From NCBI GenBank assembly GCA_023146545.1, contig JAGLBW010000002.1, forward strand, positions 1 to 37,643: a stretch of 37,643 nucleotides of DNA. The letters are read 5' to 3'. Source of the DNA: Cocleimonas sp. Lineage in GTDB: Bacteria; Pseudomonadota; Gammaproteobacteria; Thiotrichales; Thiotrichaceae. The notes under the pieces were generated by a model that worked only from the letters and a program-made list of their open reading frames with translations, ran no database searches and had not been told where the DNA came from. The position numbers and the translations under genes were made by a program. Below, piece by piece: positions 24,719 to 33,221 of this stretch (position 1 is its first letter; the number at the start of each line of letters is the position of its first letter).

Positions 24719-25708
24719 TTATCGCTCTTTTGTTTTTCTGACAAAGGCTTCCCCCATTGGGTGATCAATATGAAACGAAGCATGACAATAGGGACATTGT
24801 GATGGTGTTTCAAACCGAGTGGTTTGGCTAATTTCATCAATAATCAACCGAGCATCACGATGACTAAGACCCAGTTTATGGCGTAGTGCCTCCAATTTTT
24901 TTAATTCAGTGCTGGAAATAATATTCTCATTCATTTTCTTATAGACCGCTATTTGAAAAGTTTCACGGCGGCGATTAATTTCGGCAGTAAAGCCCGCTGC
25001 CATAATACCCGCAGGAAGTGCTGCCATCGTAATTCCTGAAATAGCGATGAGTCCACCCAATAATTTCCCCCCTACTGTAATTGGAATAACATCCCCATAA
25101 CCCACAGTGGTTAAGGTCACTGTTGCCCACCATAATGCTTTGGGAATACTGCCAAAGGCTTCGGGTTGAATATCGCCTTCGATTAAATATATTCCTGTCG
25201 CAGTGAGAATAATCAACAGACCTAAAATAAAAAAGGCAGAGAAAAATGTGGTGGCTTCGTACTTTAAAACAGAGAGTAGAATCTCCATTGGACGAGCATA
25301 ACGAGTGAGTTTGAAGGCTCTAAGTAAACGCAATAAGCGTAGCACCAATAAATCACCTGCAACAAAGAAACCTAAGAAAAAGGGTAGAATAGCTAATAAA
25401 TCAATCAGTGCCATTGGGGTGATTAAATAACGTAAGCGTGCTTGAAGGTTGCTTCTTTGGTTGTGTTTTTTATCTTCGGGACTCATCCATACTCTTAAAA
25501 TATATTCAACTGTGAAGATACTAAAAGCGAAAAATTCAAGATGATAAAATATTGTTTTATAACTTTGAGCAATGGCTTTATCAGACTCTAAAATAACAGC
25601 GATAACACTGCTTATAATGAGTAAACCTAGAAAAAAATTAATAATAAAACCAAATGTTCCTCCACTGTGTTTTTCGAGGATTTGATAAGTTAATTTTCTT
25701 GAGTTCAT
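24719..25708 (-). CDS. voltage-gated-type potassium channel (6TM ion transporter)
   Basis: I place the start at the ATG at 25708 (MNSRKLTYQILEKHSGG), 329 residues; the longer frame from 25891 adds unrelated residues. There are six spans with an arginine-bearing S4 (VLRLLRLLRAFKLTRYARPM) and a pore loop WWATVTLTTVGYGD whose selectivity filter TTVGYGD (about residues 200-206) fixes K+ selectivity. S6 follows (GGLIAISGITMAALPAGIMA). A cytoplasmic tail carries a coiled helix and ends in CPYCHASFHIDH, a possible zinc-binding site. It is related to bacterial Kv-like channels of the KvAP/Kch type. No strong Shine-Dalgarno is visible. Confidence 0.9.
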   Translation of the reverse strand: MNSRKLTYQILEKHSGGTFGFIINFFLGLLIISSVIAVILESDKAIAQSYKTIFYHLEFFAFSIFTVEYILRVWMSPEDKKHNQRSNLQARLRYLITPMALIDLLAILPFFLGFFVAGDLLVLRLLRLLRAFKLTRYARPMEILLSVLKYEATTFFSAFFILGLLIILTATGIYLIEGDIQPEAFGSIPKALWWATVTLTTVGYGDVIPITVGGKLLGGLIAISGITMAALPAGIMAAGFTAEINRRRETFQIAVYKKMNENIISSTELKKLEALRHKLGLSHRDARLIIDEISQTTRFETPSQCPYCHASFHIDHPMGEAFVRKTKER

Positions 25709-26045
25709 AGGTATTTTAAGATGAAAGGGCGTAAAAAACCGAAGTTGGAGCTTAACTATACGCGTATTAATCCCGTGCTTAAACTTATTTGATGAGGAGT
25801 GTGTTGTTATGATTTCGATAATAAAAGGTATGCAATACAACTTATTTTTAGACCATGAGATGCAGAAAGAGCATTGATAAAATATAATCATCTTTAGCGT
25901 AGTGAATGGATCTCATCCAACACGTGAGGGTAGATTCCAAAGTTTAATAAAGCTACAAGGATATGAGCTACACTGTATTGGTATACAGTAAACACCATCA
26001 ATGGATAGTAAAATGATCACACTAATTTAGAGCTGTTTAATCACT
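25709..26045. other. intergenic region between the K+ channel and selU
   Basis: About 340 bases. It holds the LexA-type box at 25973-25988. The stretch at 25894-25921 (GCGTAGTGAATGGATCTCAT then CCAACAC) looks like a worn fragment of dispersed GTTGGATG-type repeats. No convincing gene is present; a nine-codon frame at 26001 is not supported. Confidence 0.35.
25973..25988. promoter_or_regulatory. LexA-type SOS box upstream of selU
   Basis: CTGTATTGGTATACAG fits the gammaproteobacterial LexA consensus CTGT-N8-ACAG, with a TAT/ATA-like spacer. It lies 57 bases before the selU ATG, so it could control the selU-trxC unit. No lexA or other SOS gene is nearby. Confidence 0.5.
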
Positions 26046-27152
26046 ATGAAAGATCAACCACAATGTAATTCACTACTGGATTTGTTTCTTCAGGATACTC
26101 CCTTATTGGATGTACGAGCGCCTGTAGAATATGAAAAGGGGGCTTTTCCTCATACCACTAATATTGCGATTTTAAATAATAAAGAGCGTGAAGCGATTGG
26201 AATTTGCTATAAACAACAAGGGCAAGAGGAAGCGATTAAATTAGGAGAGAGCTTTGTTCAAGGTGAACTTAAAGCGCAACGGATTGCACACTGGAAAGCT
26301 TTTGTTAAACAACATCCACAAGGTGTCTTATACTGTTTTCGTGGCGGATTACGTTCACAAATAACACAACAATGGATAAAGGAACATACTGGGATTGCGT
26401 ACCCTCGTGTCGCAGGGGGTTATAAAGCGATGCGGCACTTTTTAATCGAGGCTATCGAACGTCTCTCCCAGTCCTTCGATATTATTGTACTCGGTGGTCG
26501 TACAGGCTCAGGAAAAACCCGTGTGCTTAAACAGCTAGACAATAGCCTTGATTTGGAAGGTCTTGCGAATCACCGAGGCTCTGCTTTTGGTGCGACACCA
26601 ACCCCCCAACCCAGTCAAATTGATTTTGAAAATCAATTGGCAATTGAAATGTTAAAGCAAGAAGCACGTGGAAAAACTACGCTGATTGTTGAAGATGAAG
26701 GACGTAATATCGGTTCGTTGCATTTGCCTGTCGTGTTGTATCAAGCGATGCAACACGCTGATATCGTCTTGATGGAAGTCGCTGATGAAGAACGAATTGA
26801 GGTGACAATTTGTGAATATGTGGAGGATGTTCATAAAAAAATGTTAACGCTTTATAGTCCAGCTGAAGCCTTTGAACAGTTACAAGACTATCTGCTGGGT
26901 AGCCTTAGAAAAATACAGAAACGTTTAGGTAGTGCGCGTTATAACGTATTCCATCAACAAATACGAGACGCTTTAGCACACTATAAAACAACAGCTGATA
27001 GTGGCAAGTTTTCAACGGTGTTTTATGCGTTATTAACCGATTATTACGACCCTATGTATGATTATCAGCTCAATAAAAAACAATCACGGATTATTCATAA
27101 GGGTAGCTCTAAGAAGGTATTAGACTATCTACAAAACTTAAAAAGGACTTAA
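26046..27152 (+). CDS. selU: tRNA 2-selenouridine synthase (MnmH/SelU)
   Basis: This enzyme replaces sulfur with selenium in mnm5-2-thiouridine at the wobble position of Lys, Glu and Gln tRNAs, using selenophosphate and passing through a geranylated intermediate. The 368 residues start with a rhodanese domain (LLDVRAPVEYEKGAFPHTTN) with the catalytic Cys97 in LYCFRGGLRSQ. A P-loop domain follows (VLGGRTGSGKTRVLKQL, about residues 147-163), then LANHRGSAFGATPTPQPSQI. It lies 3 bases before trxC. It implies selenophosphate synthetase (SelD) elsewhere. Confidence 0.95.
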   Translation: MKDQPQCNSLLDLFLQDTPLLDVRAPVEYEKGAFPHTTNIAILNNKEREAIGICYKQQGQEEAIKLGESFVQGELKAQRIAHWKAFVKQHPQGVLYCFRGGLRSQITQQWIKEHTGIAYPRVAGGYKAMRHFLIEAIERLSQSFDIIVLGGRTGSGKTRVLKQLDNSLDLEGLANHRGSAFGATPTPQPSQIDFENQLAIEMLKQEARGKTTLIVEDEGRNIGSLHLPVVLYQAMQHADIVLMEVADEERIEVTICEYVEDVHKKMLTLYSPAEAFEQLQDYLLGSLRKIQKRLGSARYNVFHQQIRDALAHYKTTADSGKFSTVFYALLTDYYDPMYDYQLNKKQSRIIHKGSSKKVLDYLQNLKRT

Positions 27153-27155
27153 AGC

Positions 27156-27590
27156 ATGACGGATAAAAAACATATTCTTTGCCCACATTGTGATGTGACT
27201 AATTGTATTCCAGCAGGGCGTTTAGAAGATCATCCTAAATGTGGACGTTGTAAACAGCCTTTATTTACAGGAGAACCGATTAACTTAACAATAAGTAACT
27301 TTGCAAAACACATTAGAAGTAGTGATATTCCAGTCGTTGTTGATTTTTGGGCACCTTGGTGTGCGCCTTGTCAAACAATGGCACCTGCTTTTTCTCAAGC
27401 GGCTCAAGATTTAGAGCCCTATTATCGCTTAGTTAAAGTGGATACTGAGGCAGAGCAAACTTTAGGTGGGCAATATAATATTCGTAGTATTCCAACCTTA
27501 ATGTTGTTTAAAGATGGTCAAGAACTTGCCCGTCAACCCGGTGCAATGGGTGCGAGTGACATCGTTCATTGGGTGAAAAGACAAGATTGA
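27156..27590 (+). CDS. trxC: Thioredoxin 2
   Basis: TrxC is a cytoplasmic disulfide reductase with an N-terminal zinc finger that thioredoxin 1 lacks; in E. coli it is induced by oxidative stress. The 144 residues show the zinc ligands CPHC and CGRC (residues about 9-12 and 29-32) and the thioredoxin fold with DFWAPWCAPCQTMAPAFS. The active site is WCAPC, in place of the more common WCGPC. The C-terminal thioredoxin features (YNIRSIPTLMLFKDGQELAR with the cis-Pro) are intact. It is directly downstream of selU and probably cotranscribed. Confidence 0.95.
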   Translation: MTDKKHILCPHCDVTNCIPAGRLEDHPKCGRCKQPLFTGEPINLTISNFAKHIRSSDIPVVVDFWAPWCAPCQTMAPAFSQAAQDLEPYYRLVKVDTEAEQTLGGQYNIRSIPTLMLFKDGQELARQPGAMGASDIVHWVKRQD

Positions 27591-27639
27591 ATCGATACGC
27601 TAGACTTTGTTAATGATAATCCAATGAAAGAGGCTATGA

Positions 27640-28323
27640 ATGAAACGATTGGTTTTTAATCTCAGTAAATTATTGTTATTTTCTTTGTTAATTTTTTTGC
27701 CACTGAAGAGTATGGCAAAAAAGTATTCTGTGGGTGTAAAAGGGGGAACGTTAGGGTTTGGTGTGGAGCTTAATAAATCGTTAAACCCCTCTTTAGACTT
27801 AAGGTTGGGCTTCAGCCATATTGAAGCTAAAATCAGTAGTTTTAAAATAGGTTCTATTGAATACAACGTGGATGCCCGCGCTGACAGCATCAATGCCGTA
27901 TTAGATTGGTATCCTAAACAGAATAAGCACCTTTTTATTAGCGGTGGGTTATTATTAGGCAATGATCATATCGACCCACAGCCTACCCCTGATTTTGTGT
28001 TTAGAGGGATAAAAATTGGGCAAGCTTTAGATCGTTTTGAGGTAAAGACAACACTTGACTATGGTGATATAGCACCTTATCTTGGTGTAGGTTACAGCAG
28101 TAAAAAAGATAAAAACAAAGGTTGGTATTATACCTTAGAGCTTGGTTTAGCTTACTTAGGAAAAGCGGAGGCTGGGTTTGAAATTATTGATAAATCAACA
28201 GGGAAAATACCCGTAGGGTTACCTCAAGAAGAAATTGATAACGAACTTAAAAAGATTGAAGATAAGCTAGAGGACTATAAAATATGGCCCGTAGTTAGTC
28301 TCTCTTGGGTGTATCAATTCTAG
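27640..28323 (+). CDS. small outer-membrane beta-barrel protein
   Basis: This protein has 227 residues. The signal peptide is residues 1-26 (ending LKSMA). The mature part resembles an outer-membrane barrel of the OmpW/opacity type: YSVGVKGGTLGFGVELNKSL, LDLRLGFSHIEAKISSFKIG, SINAVLDWYPKQNKHLFISG, YLGVGYSSKKDKNKGWYYTL. It ends PVVSLSWVYQF with the terminal aromatic. A charged insertion (EEIDNELKKIEDKLEDYK) before the last strand could be an extracellular helix or plug. Substrate unknown. A Shine-Dalgarno (GAGG) precedes the ATG. Confidence 0.78.
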   Translation: MKRLVFNLSKLLLFSLLIFLPLKSMAKKYSVGVKGGTLGFGVELNKSLNPSLDLRLGFSHIEAKISSFKIGSIEYNVDARADSINAVLDWYPKQNKHLFISGGLLLGNDHIDPQPTPDFVFRGIKIGQALDRFEVKTTLDYGDIAPYLGVGYSSKKDKNKGWYYTLELGLAYLGKAEAGFEIIDKSTGKIPVGLPQEEIDNELKKIEDKLEDYKIWPVVSLSWVYQF

Positions 28324-28343
28324 ACCTATCATGATCTATCGAT

Positions 28344-29186
28344 TTAAGCGCATGTCAGCGTTAAATGAGTGACTTCTGGCACGCAGTTGTGTCGAAGCGG
28401 AATACCCGTTGTACCAATGCCGCGACTCGTATAAACCCACGACTGATTAACACGGTATAAACCCTGTACATATTTTTTTCCTAAATAAGGACGTACTAAT
28501 GGCTTTCCCTTAGCCGTGCGAACTTGTCCACCGTGGGTATGTCCTGAAACCTGTAAACTAATCTCTTCTCGATCCGCATACCAATCAATCATATCAGGCT
28601 CATGCGCCATTAAAATAATGGGCGTTTGATCCTGACGGTAATTTTCTAGAGTCTTATCAATATTAGGCCGTCCTAACCAACCATCATCAATCCCCGCCAG
28701 ATAAACAGAAGCATCACCGACATCAATATGCGCTCCAAAATTGGTATAAACAGGAATATTATACCGCTCAAATGTCCGTCTGATTAAAGGGGCGTTCGTT
28801 TTATATTCATGATTGCCTAAAATGGCAAACACACCATATTTTGCGCGTAAATTAGCAAGGGTAGGTACAAGCTCTAAAATATCTTCGGCATCGTGCCAAA
28901 CATAATCACCTGTTAAAACAATAATATCAGGATTTAGGGCGTTACTTAGTTTAACCGCACGTTGAATATGATCAATCTGAGTAAACGGGCGTAAATGCAT
29001 ATCGGTTAATTGAACAATTGAAAAACCTTCCAAAGCTGAAGGCAGTGAACGAAGGGGTATTGGAGTATGTTCCACGGTTAACCATCGCATTTCATTTCTA
29101 CGTTTTGAATGATGCTCATCGTGAAAATAGGGGTGACGACCAATCCGGTTTAACAATCGCTGGGGTGCTTTTTTTACAATGCTCAA
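28344..29186 (-). CDS. calcineurin-like metallophosphoesterase (YkuE/YaeI-like)
   Basis: This protein has 280 residues and all motifs of the dimetal phosphoesterase fold: IVQLTDMHLRPF (Asp/His), IIVLTGDYVW (GD), GVFAILGNHEY (GNHE), ILMAHEPD and VSGHTHGGQV (GHTHGGQ). The ending (YTSRGIGTTGIPLRHNCVPE) is typical of the YkuE/YaeI group, which includes the UDP-2,3-diacylglucosamine-type lipid A and other membrane-lipid phosphodiesterases. The substrate cannot be set from sequence. No N-terminal span is evident, unlike several homologues. Confidence 0.88.
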   Translation of the reverse strand: MSIVKKAPQRLLNRIGRHPYFHDEHHSKRRNEMRWLTVEHTPIPLRSLPSALEGFSIVQLTDMHLRPFTQIDHIQRAVKLSNALNPDIIVLTGDYVWHDAEDILELVPTLANLRAKYGVFAILGNHEYKTNAPLIRRTFERYNIPVYTNFGAHIDVGDASVYLAGIDDGWLGRPNIDKTLENYRQDQTPIILMAHEPDMIDWYADREEISLQVSGHTHGGQVRTAKGKPLVRPYLGKKYVQGLYRVNQSWVYTSRGIGTTGIPLRHNCVPEVTHLTLTCA

Positions 29187-29368
29187 ATCCTTTTACCAAT
29201 CATTTTAAGGCTTATTCTGTCGAAAGAAGCGGAGGTTAAATAAAGACGCGTTATAGTCTGCCTCAATATATCATAAACAAGCCGTACGAAAGCTGAAGTC
29301 CTCCTGAACCTATCCTCTAATTATGTTACGCTTAGCGGCTTATTTACACTGAAATGGCTCAATAAACT

Positions 29369-31945
29369 ATGGCAGAATTTGCAGGGGAAATAATCCCGAT
29401 TAATCTTGAAGATGAGATGCGTAAATCCTATTTGGAATACGCAATGAGTGTCATTATTGGACGTGCTTTACCTGATGTTCGAGATGGTCTCAAGCCAGTT
29501 CATCGTCGTGTTTTATTTGCGATGAGTGATTTAGGTAACGATTGGAATAAGCCCTATAAGAAATCTGCGCGTATTGTGGGTGATGTTATTGGTAAATATC
29601 ATCCCCACGGCGATACTGCTGTTTATGACACGATGGTACGCATGGCACAGCCTTTTTCAATGCGCCATATGCTCATTGATGGTCAAGGAAACTTCGGCTC
29701 TGTCGATGGTGATTCACCTGCCGCCATGCGTTATACCGAAGTTCGTATGTCAAAAATTGCACACTTATTGCAAGCTGATATTGAGAAAGACACGGTTGAT
29801 TTTATTGATAACTATGATGGATCAGAATCAGAGCCTGCTGTTTTTCCAACCCGCTTTCCCAATTTATTAATTAATGGTTCTTCGGGTATTGCTGTGGGTA
29901 TGGCAACCAATATTCCACCGCATAACCTCACCGAAGTCGTCAATGCTTGTATTGCACTGATTGATGATGAGTCCTTGGATATTTCGGCATTAATGGAGTA
30001 TTTGCCCGGCCCTGACTTTCCTACAGCGGGTATTATCAATGGTGCTCAAGGCATCAAACAGGCGTACCACACCGGTCGAGGCAGTGTAAAAATTCGTGCG
30101 GTTGCCGATATTGAAACCAATGCAAAAGGGCGTGAAAAAATTGTAGTTCACGAGTTGCCTTATCAAGTCAACAAAGCCCGTTTAATTGAAAAAATTGCCC
30201 AACTGGTTAAAGATAAAAAAATTGAAGGCATTTCCGAGCTTCGTGATGAGTCCGATAAAGACGGGATGCGAATGGTCATTGAGATCAAACGGGGTGAGTC
30301 GGGCGAGGTTGTGTTAAATAACCTGTATAAACAAACGCAGATGCAAAACTCATTTGGCATCAATATGATCGCTATTGAAGGTGGTCAGCCGAAATTGCTT
30401 AATCTCAAGCAAATTTTAGATGCTTTTTTACGTCATCGTCGTGAAGTTGTTACCCGTAGAACTATTTTCTTACTACGTAAAGCCAGAGCAAGAGCACATA
30501 TTTTAGAAGGCTTAGCGGTTGCCTTGGGCAGTATTGATAAGGTCATTGTTTTAATAAAAGCATCTGCTAACCCACCTGAAGCCCGTGCGGCTTTGTTAGC
30601 CCGTGCTTGGAATGCTAATATTGTTAGGGAAATGTTAGAACGTGGTGATGCTAATATAGCAAAACCTGAAAATCTTTCCCATCATTATGGTTTAAAAGAA
30701 GAAGGTTATTGGTTATCAGAAGTACAAGTTAAAGCCATTCTTGATTTACAGCTACACCGTTTAACGGGCTTAGAAAAAGATAAAATACTGCATGAATACC
30801 GAGAGATTCTAGAACGTATTCTTGATCTTTTAGATATTGTTAGTCGTCCTGAACGTTTGATGTCCGTCATTCGTGAAGAACTCACTGAAATTATTGCCCA
30901 GTTTGGCGAACCACGTCGCACCGTGATTAATGCGATTGGAGAGGACTTAGTCGATCTGGATTTAATCCCAGAAGAAGATGTTGTGGTTACACTATCACAC
31001 GCAGGCTATGTTAAAGCACAACCTTTGGATACTTATCGTGCACAACGTCGAGGGGGGCGTGGTAAAACGGCAACGAAGATGAAAGACGAGGATTTCATCG
31101 AAAAATTATTTGTTGCCAGTACGCATGATACCTTACTGTGCTTCTCTAGCCGAGGGCGCTTATATTGGTTGCAAGTTTATCAATTGCCTATGGCAAGTCG
31201 TACCTCGCGTGGTCGTCCCTTTGTTAATCTATTACCCTTAGAAGAAGGCGAAAGTATTCAAGCTGTCTTGCCCATTCGTGAATATGAAGATGATAAATTC
31301 GTCTTTATGGCAACAGAACACGGTACGGTTAAGAAAACAGAGCTAAAAGCTTTTTCAAATCAACGTGCTAACGGTATTATTGCTATTGATTTGCGGGATG
31401 GTAATCAACTGGTTGATGTTGCTATTACCAATGGCGACAATGAAGTTATGCTGTTTACTTCCGCAGGTAAAGCGATTCACTTCCATGAAAACGATGTGCG
31501 TTCAACAGGGCGTACTGCCGTTGGTGTGCGAGGCATTAAGCTTGCTAAAGATATTAAGGTCAATGCCTTAATTATTGTTAATGAGATCAAAGGTAAGGTA
31601 CTGATTGCGACCGAAAATGGTTACGGAAAGCGTACCGATGTTGATCAATTCTCATTACAAAAACGCGGTGGAATGGGTGTTATTGCCGTTAAAGCATCAC
31701 CGCGTAATGGTCAAGCTATTGGTGCAGTTCAAGTAGCTAAAGATGATGAGATTATGCTGATTACTAGCGGTGGTATCTTAGTCAGAACTCCTGTTGATAA
31801 CATTTCTATCAGTGGTCGTAATACACAAGGTGTTACCTTAATTAAGCTTGGTAAAGGCGAAGCTTTAGTGCAAATTGCACCGATTGAAAATATGGATGAT
31901 GATATTGATCTTGATGGAGAGGATGAGGCGCTTGTAGAAGATTAA
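29369..31945 (+). CDS. gyrA: DNA gyrase subunit A
   Basis: GyrA cuts and rejoins DNA to introduce negative supercoils, together with GyrB. The 858 residues show the active-site Tyr122 in MRYTEVRM, the quinolone-determining region [15 protein letters not shown], and the C-terminal wrapping domain with the GyrA-box QRRGGRG. Numbering equals E. coli up to here, which makes residue 83 a Thr (Ser in E. coli) and residue 87 an Asp. Thr83 is the wild-type residue in several gammaproteobacteria, so it does not by itself mean resistance. The tail ends acidic ([16 protein letters not shown]), as in many GyrA proteins. It stands alone before a large hairpin. Confidence 0.98.
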   Translation: MAEFAGEIIPINLEDEMRKSYLEYAMSVIIGRALPDVRDGLKPVHRRVLFAMSDLGNDWNKPYKKSARIVGDVIGKYHPHGDTAVYDTMVRMAQPFSMRHMLIDGQGNFGSVDGDSPAAMRYTEVRMSKIAHLLQADIEKDTVDFIDNYDGSESEPAVFPTRFPNLLINGSSGIAVGMATNIPPHNLTEVVNACIALIDDESLDISALMEYLPGPDFPTAGIINGAQGIKQAYHTGRGSVKIRAVADIETNAKGREKIVVHELPYQVNKARLIEKIAQLVKDKKIEGISELRDESDKDGMRMVIEIKRGESGEVVLNNLYKQTQMQNSFGINMIAIEGGQPKLLNLKQILDAFLRHRREVVTRRTIFLLRKARARAHILEGLAVALGSIDKVIVLIKASANPPEARAALLARAWNANIVREMLERGDANIAKPENLSHHYGLKEEGYWLSEVQVKAILDLQLHRLTGLEKDKILHEYREILERILDLLDIVSRPERLMSVIREELTEIIAQFGEPRRTVINAIGEDLVDLDLIPEEDVVVTLSHAGYVKAQPLDTYRAQRRGGRGKTATKMKDEDFIEKLFVASTHDTLLCFSSRGRLYWLQVYQLPMASRTSRGRPFVNLLPLEEGESIQAVLPIREYEDDKFVFMATEHGTVKKTELKAFSNQRANGIIAIDLRDGNQLVDVAITNGDNEVMLFTSAGKAIHFHENDVRSTGRTAVGVRGIKLAKDIKVNALIIVNEIKGKVLIATENGYGKRTDVDQFSLQKRGGMGVIAVKASPRNGQAIGAVQVAKDDEIMLITSGGILVRTPVDNISISGRNTQGVTLIKLGKGEALVQIAPIENMDDDIDLDGEDEALVED

Positions 31946-31946
31946 G

Positions 31947-31988
31947 CCAATCGGTAGATCGTATCAATAGGGTATGATCTACCATTGG
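31947..31988. terminator. hairpin between gyrA and the convergent SGNH gene
   Basis: Nested stem: CCAAT (31947-31951) with ATTGG (31984-31988), one bulged C, GGTAGATC with GATCTACC, then GTATC/GGTAT containing G-U pairs, and a 5-base loop AATAG. It starts one base after the gyrA stop. No T-tract follows on either strand, so it may block RNA decay or act as a weak bidirectional terminator. Confidence 0.55.
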
Positions 31989-31994
31989 GTGTGC

Positions 31995-32834
31995 TTACAT
32001 TTCCCTTAAAGGACTATTTTTAAATAATTTATTACCAACATAACGTGCCCCAGATTTCGTTAAATGCCAGCCATCATAAGAAATAAGGTCTAAATTTTTA
32101 GTAAAAACAGGACAGTCTTTTTCTGACCCACACACCAATTTATATTGGTCAATATAGATAATTCTTCGATTGAGTTCGGTACGTAGAATTTTATTCGATT
32201 CTTTTACATTGTCATCAATGTCATTTTTAATACTCAATAACGTTTTATCCGACATCCGTAAATACTGTCGGATGGATATTTTACCAAAAAACTTCCCCCC
32301 TAAAACAATCACATTTTGATCTGATTTAATATTCAGTTGTCGAATCGTTTCAGTTAATGCTTTGGCAGCTTTTGCCTTCCAGCGTGCAGAAAAAATAACC
32401 AAATTAGCTTGTTTAATCTGTTCTTTTGCTTGCAATAAATTATCCGTGCGTTCCGTATCCGCACACAGTTCACGGTCTTTACGATCAATAAATCGAGACA
32501 GGTGTTTACTGATCAAGGGTTGGCATTGATAAGGAATATAGCGCATCCGAATTTGATAATTAGTTAGATAACCATTTTCAATCATACTATTTAGAAAATC
32601 ACACGCCTGACTGTCACCGATCAATAATAATTTTTTCTTCTTACTGTTAGTCTCAAATGGTTTTTTTCGTAAAGGGTTGCAATGTTTAAAGGTATATTCT
32701 TCATTGGCATCAATATTAGCGGAGCGAATCAAACTTTTTCGTGCTGATGGGGAGTCTGCCATAGCAGATATGGTTGAGAATAATCCTATCAGCATAATGC
32801 AGATCAGTAGACGTGGCTTTTGTGCCATAGACAT
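31995..32834 (-). CDS. secreted SGNH-type hydrolase/acetyltransferase domain protein
   Basis: This protein has 279 residues. The signal peptide is residues 1-26 (ending SAMA). The SGNH fold is recognisable from KLLLIGDSQACDFLNSM (catalytic Ser75 in GDS) and the C-terminal DGWHLTKSGARY (Asp254 and His257), with six Cys that could form disulfides. The wording GDS(Q/H)...DGWHLT matches the SGNH domain normally fused to the C-terminus of OafA-type membrane acyltransferases, here as a separate periplasmic protein. The divergent gene at 33222 supplies the membrane part. Likely job: transfer or removal of an acetyl group on a surface polysaccharide. Confidence 0.8.
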   Translation of the reverse strand: MSMAQKPRLLICIMLIGLFSTISAMADSPSARKSLIRSANIDANEEYTFKHCNPLRKKPFETNSKKKKLLLIGDSQACDFLNSMIENGYLTNYQIRMRYIPYQCQPLISKHLSRFIDRKDRELCADTERTDNLLQAKEQIKQANLVIFSARWKAKAAKALTETIRQLNIKSDQNVIVLGGKFFGKISIRQYLRMSDKTLLSIKNDIDDNVKESNKILRTELNRRIIYIDQYKLVCGSEKDCPVFTKNLDLISYDGWHLTKSGARYVGNKLFKNSPLREM

Positions 32835-33221
32835 ATTAATTTCCTTTTAAATATAGCGGTTTAAGATGGTTTAAGGGGCGGGGACTAAAAGAGCACCTAA
32901 AAGAAGGTTTTTTTGTTCTCTTAAAAAACAATAACGGGTGTCTAATCTTTTGTATTTGTTTCATCTAAGCTAAGCGATAACTATAGCATTTAAAAAAAAA
33001 GAATAGGCATTGGATTTGATAGAAAATGTGTTTTTTTTAAACAATAAAAAATAAGGATAGCTCTTTGTTTTAAAAGGTCTTAGCGGCTCATTTATGCGTG
33101 TAAATAAATTGTTACTTCTGAGTTTAAATCTGCTATTATCGCGAGTTGCTTAAACTCGGTTTTTATTGTTAACTATATGAATATATTATAAATAAATGAT
33201 TTTACAGTGTAGTATCTGCTT
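32835..33221. other. divergent intergenic region between the SGNH and acyltransferase genes
   Basis: About 390 very AT-rich bases. For the acyltransferase an extended -10 TGCTATTAT (33131-33139) with TTGTTA (33109-33114; spacing 19) is a plausible promoter. Two overlapping inverted repeats cross it: CTGAGTTTAA/TTAAACTCGG (33118-33127, 33150-33159) and CGAGTT/AACTCG (33142-33147, 33153-33158) followed by GTTTTTATT. The first suggests an operator on the promoter, the second a short start-proximal hairpin. No gene is seen. Confidence 0.4.

Noticed and set aside
25709-25891. 61-residue N-terminal extension of the K+ channel
   Set aside because: The residues look like translated intergenic DNA (Cys/Ile/Ser/Lys-rich, no channel motif); the ATG at 25708 begins the natural N-terminus.
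29600-29620. GyrA Thr83 as a quinolone-resistance mutation
   Set aside because: Thr is the natural residue at this position in several gammaproteobacteria, so it does not show acquired resistance.
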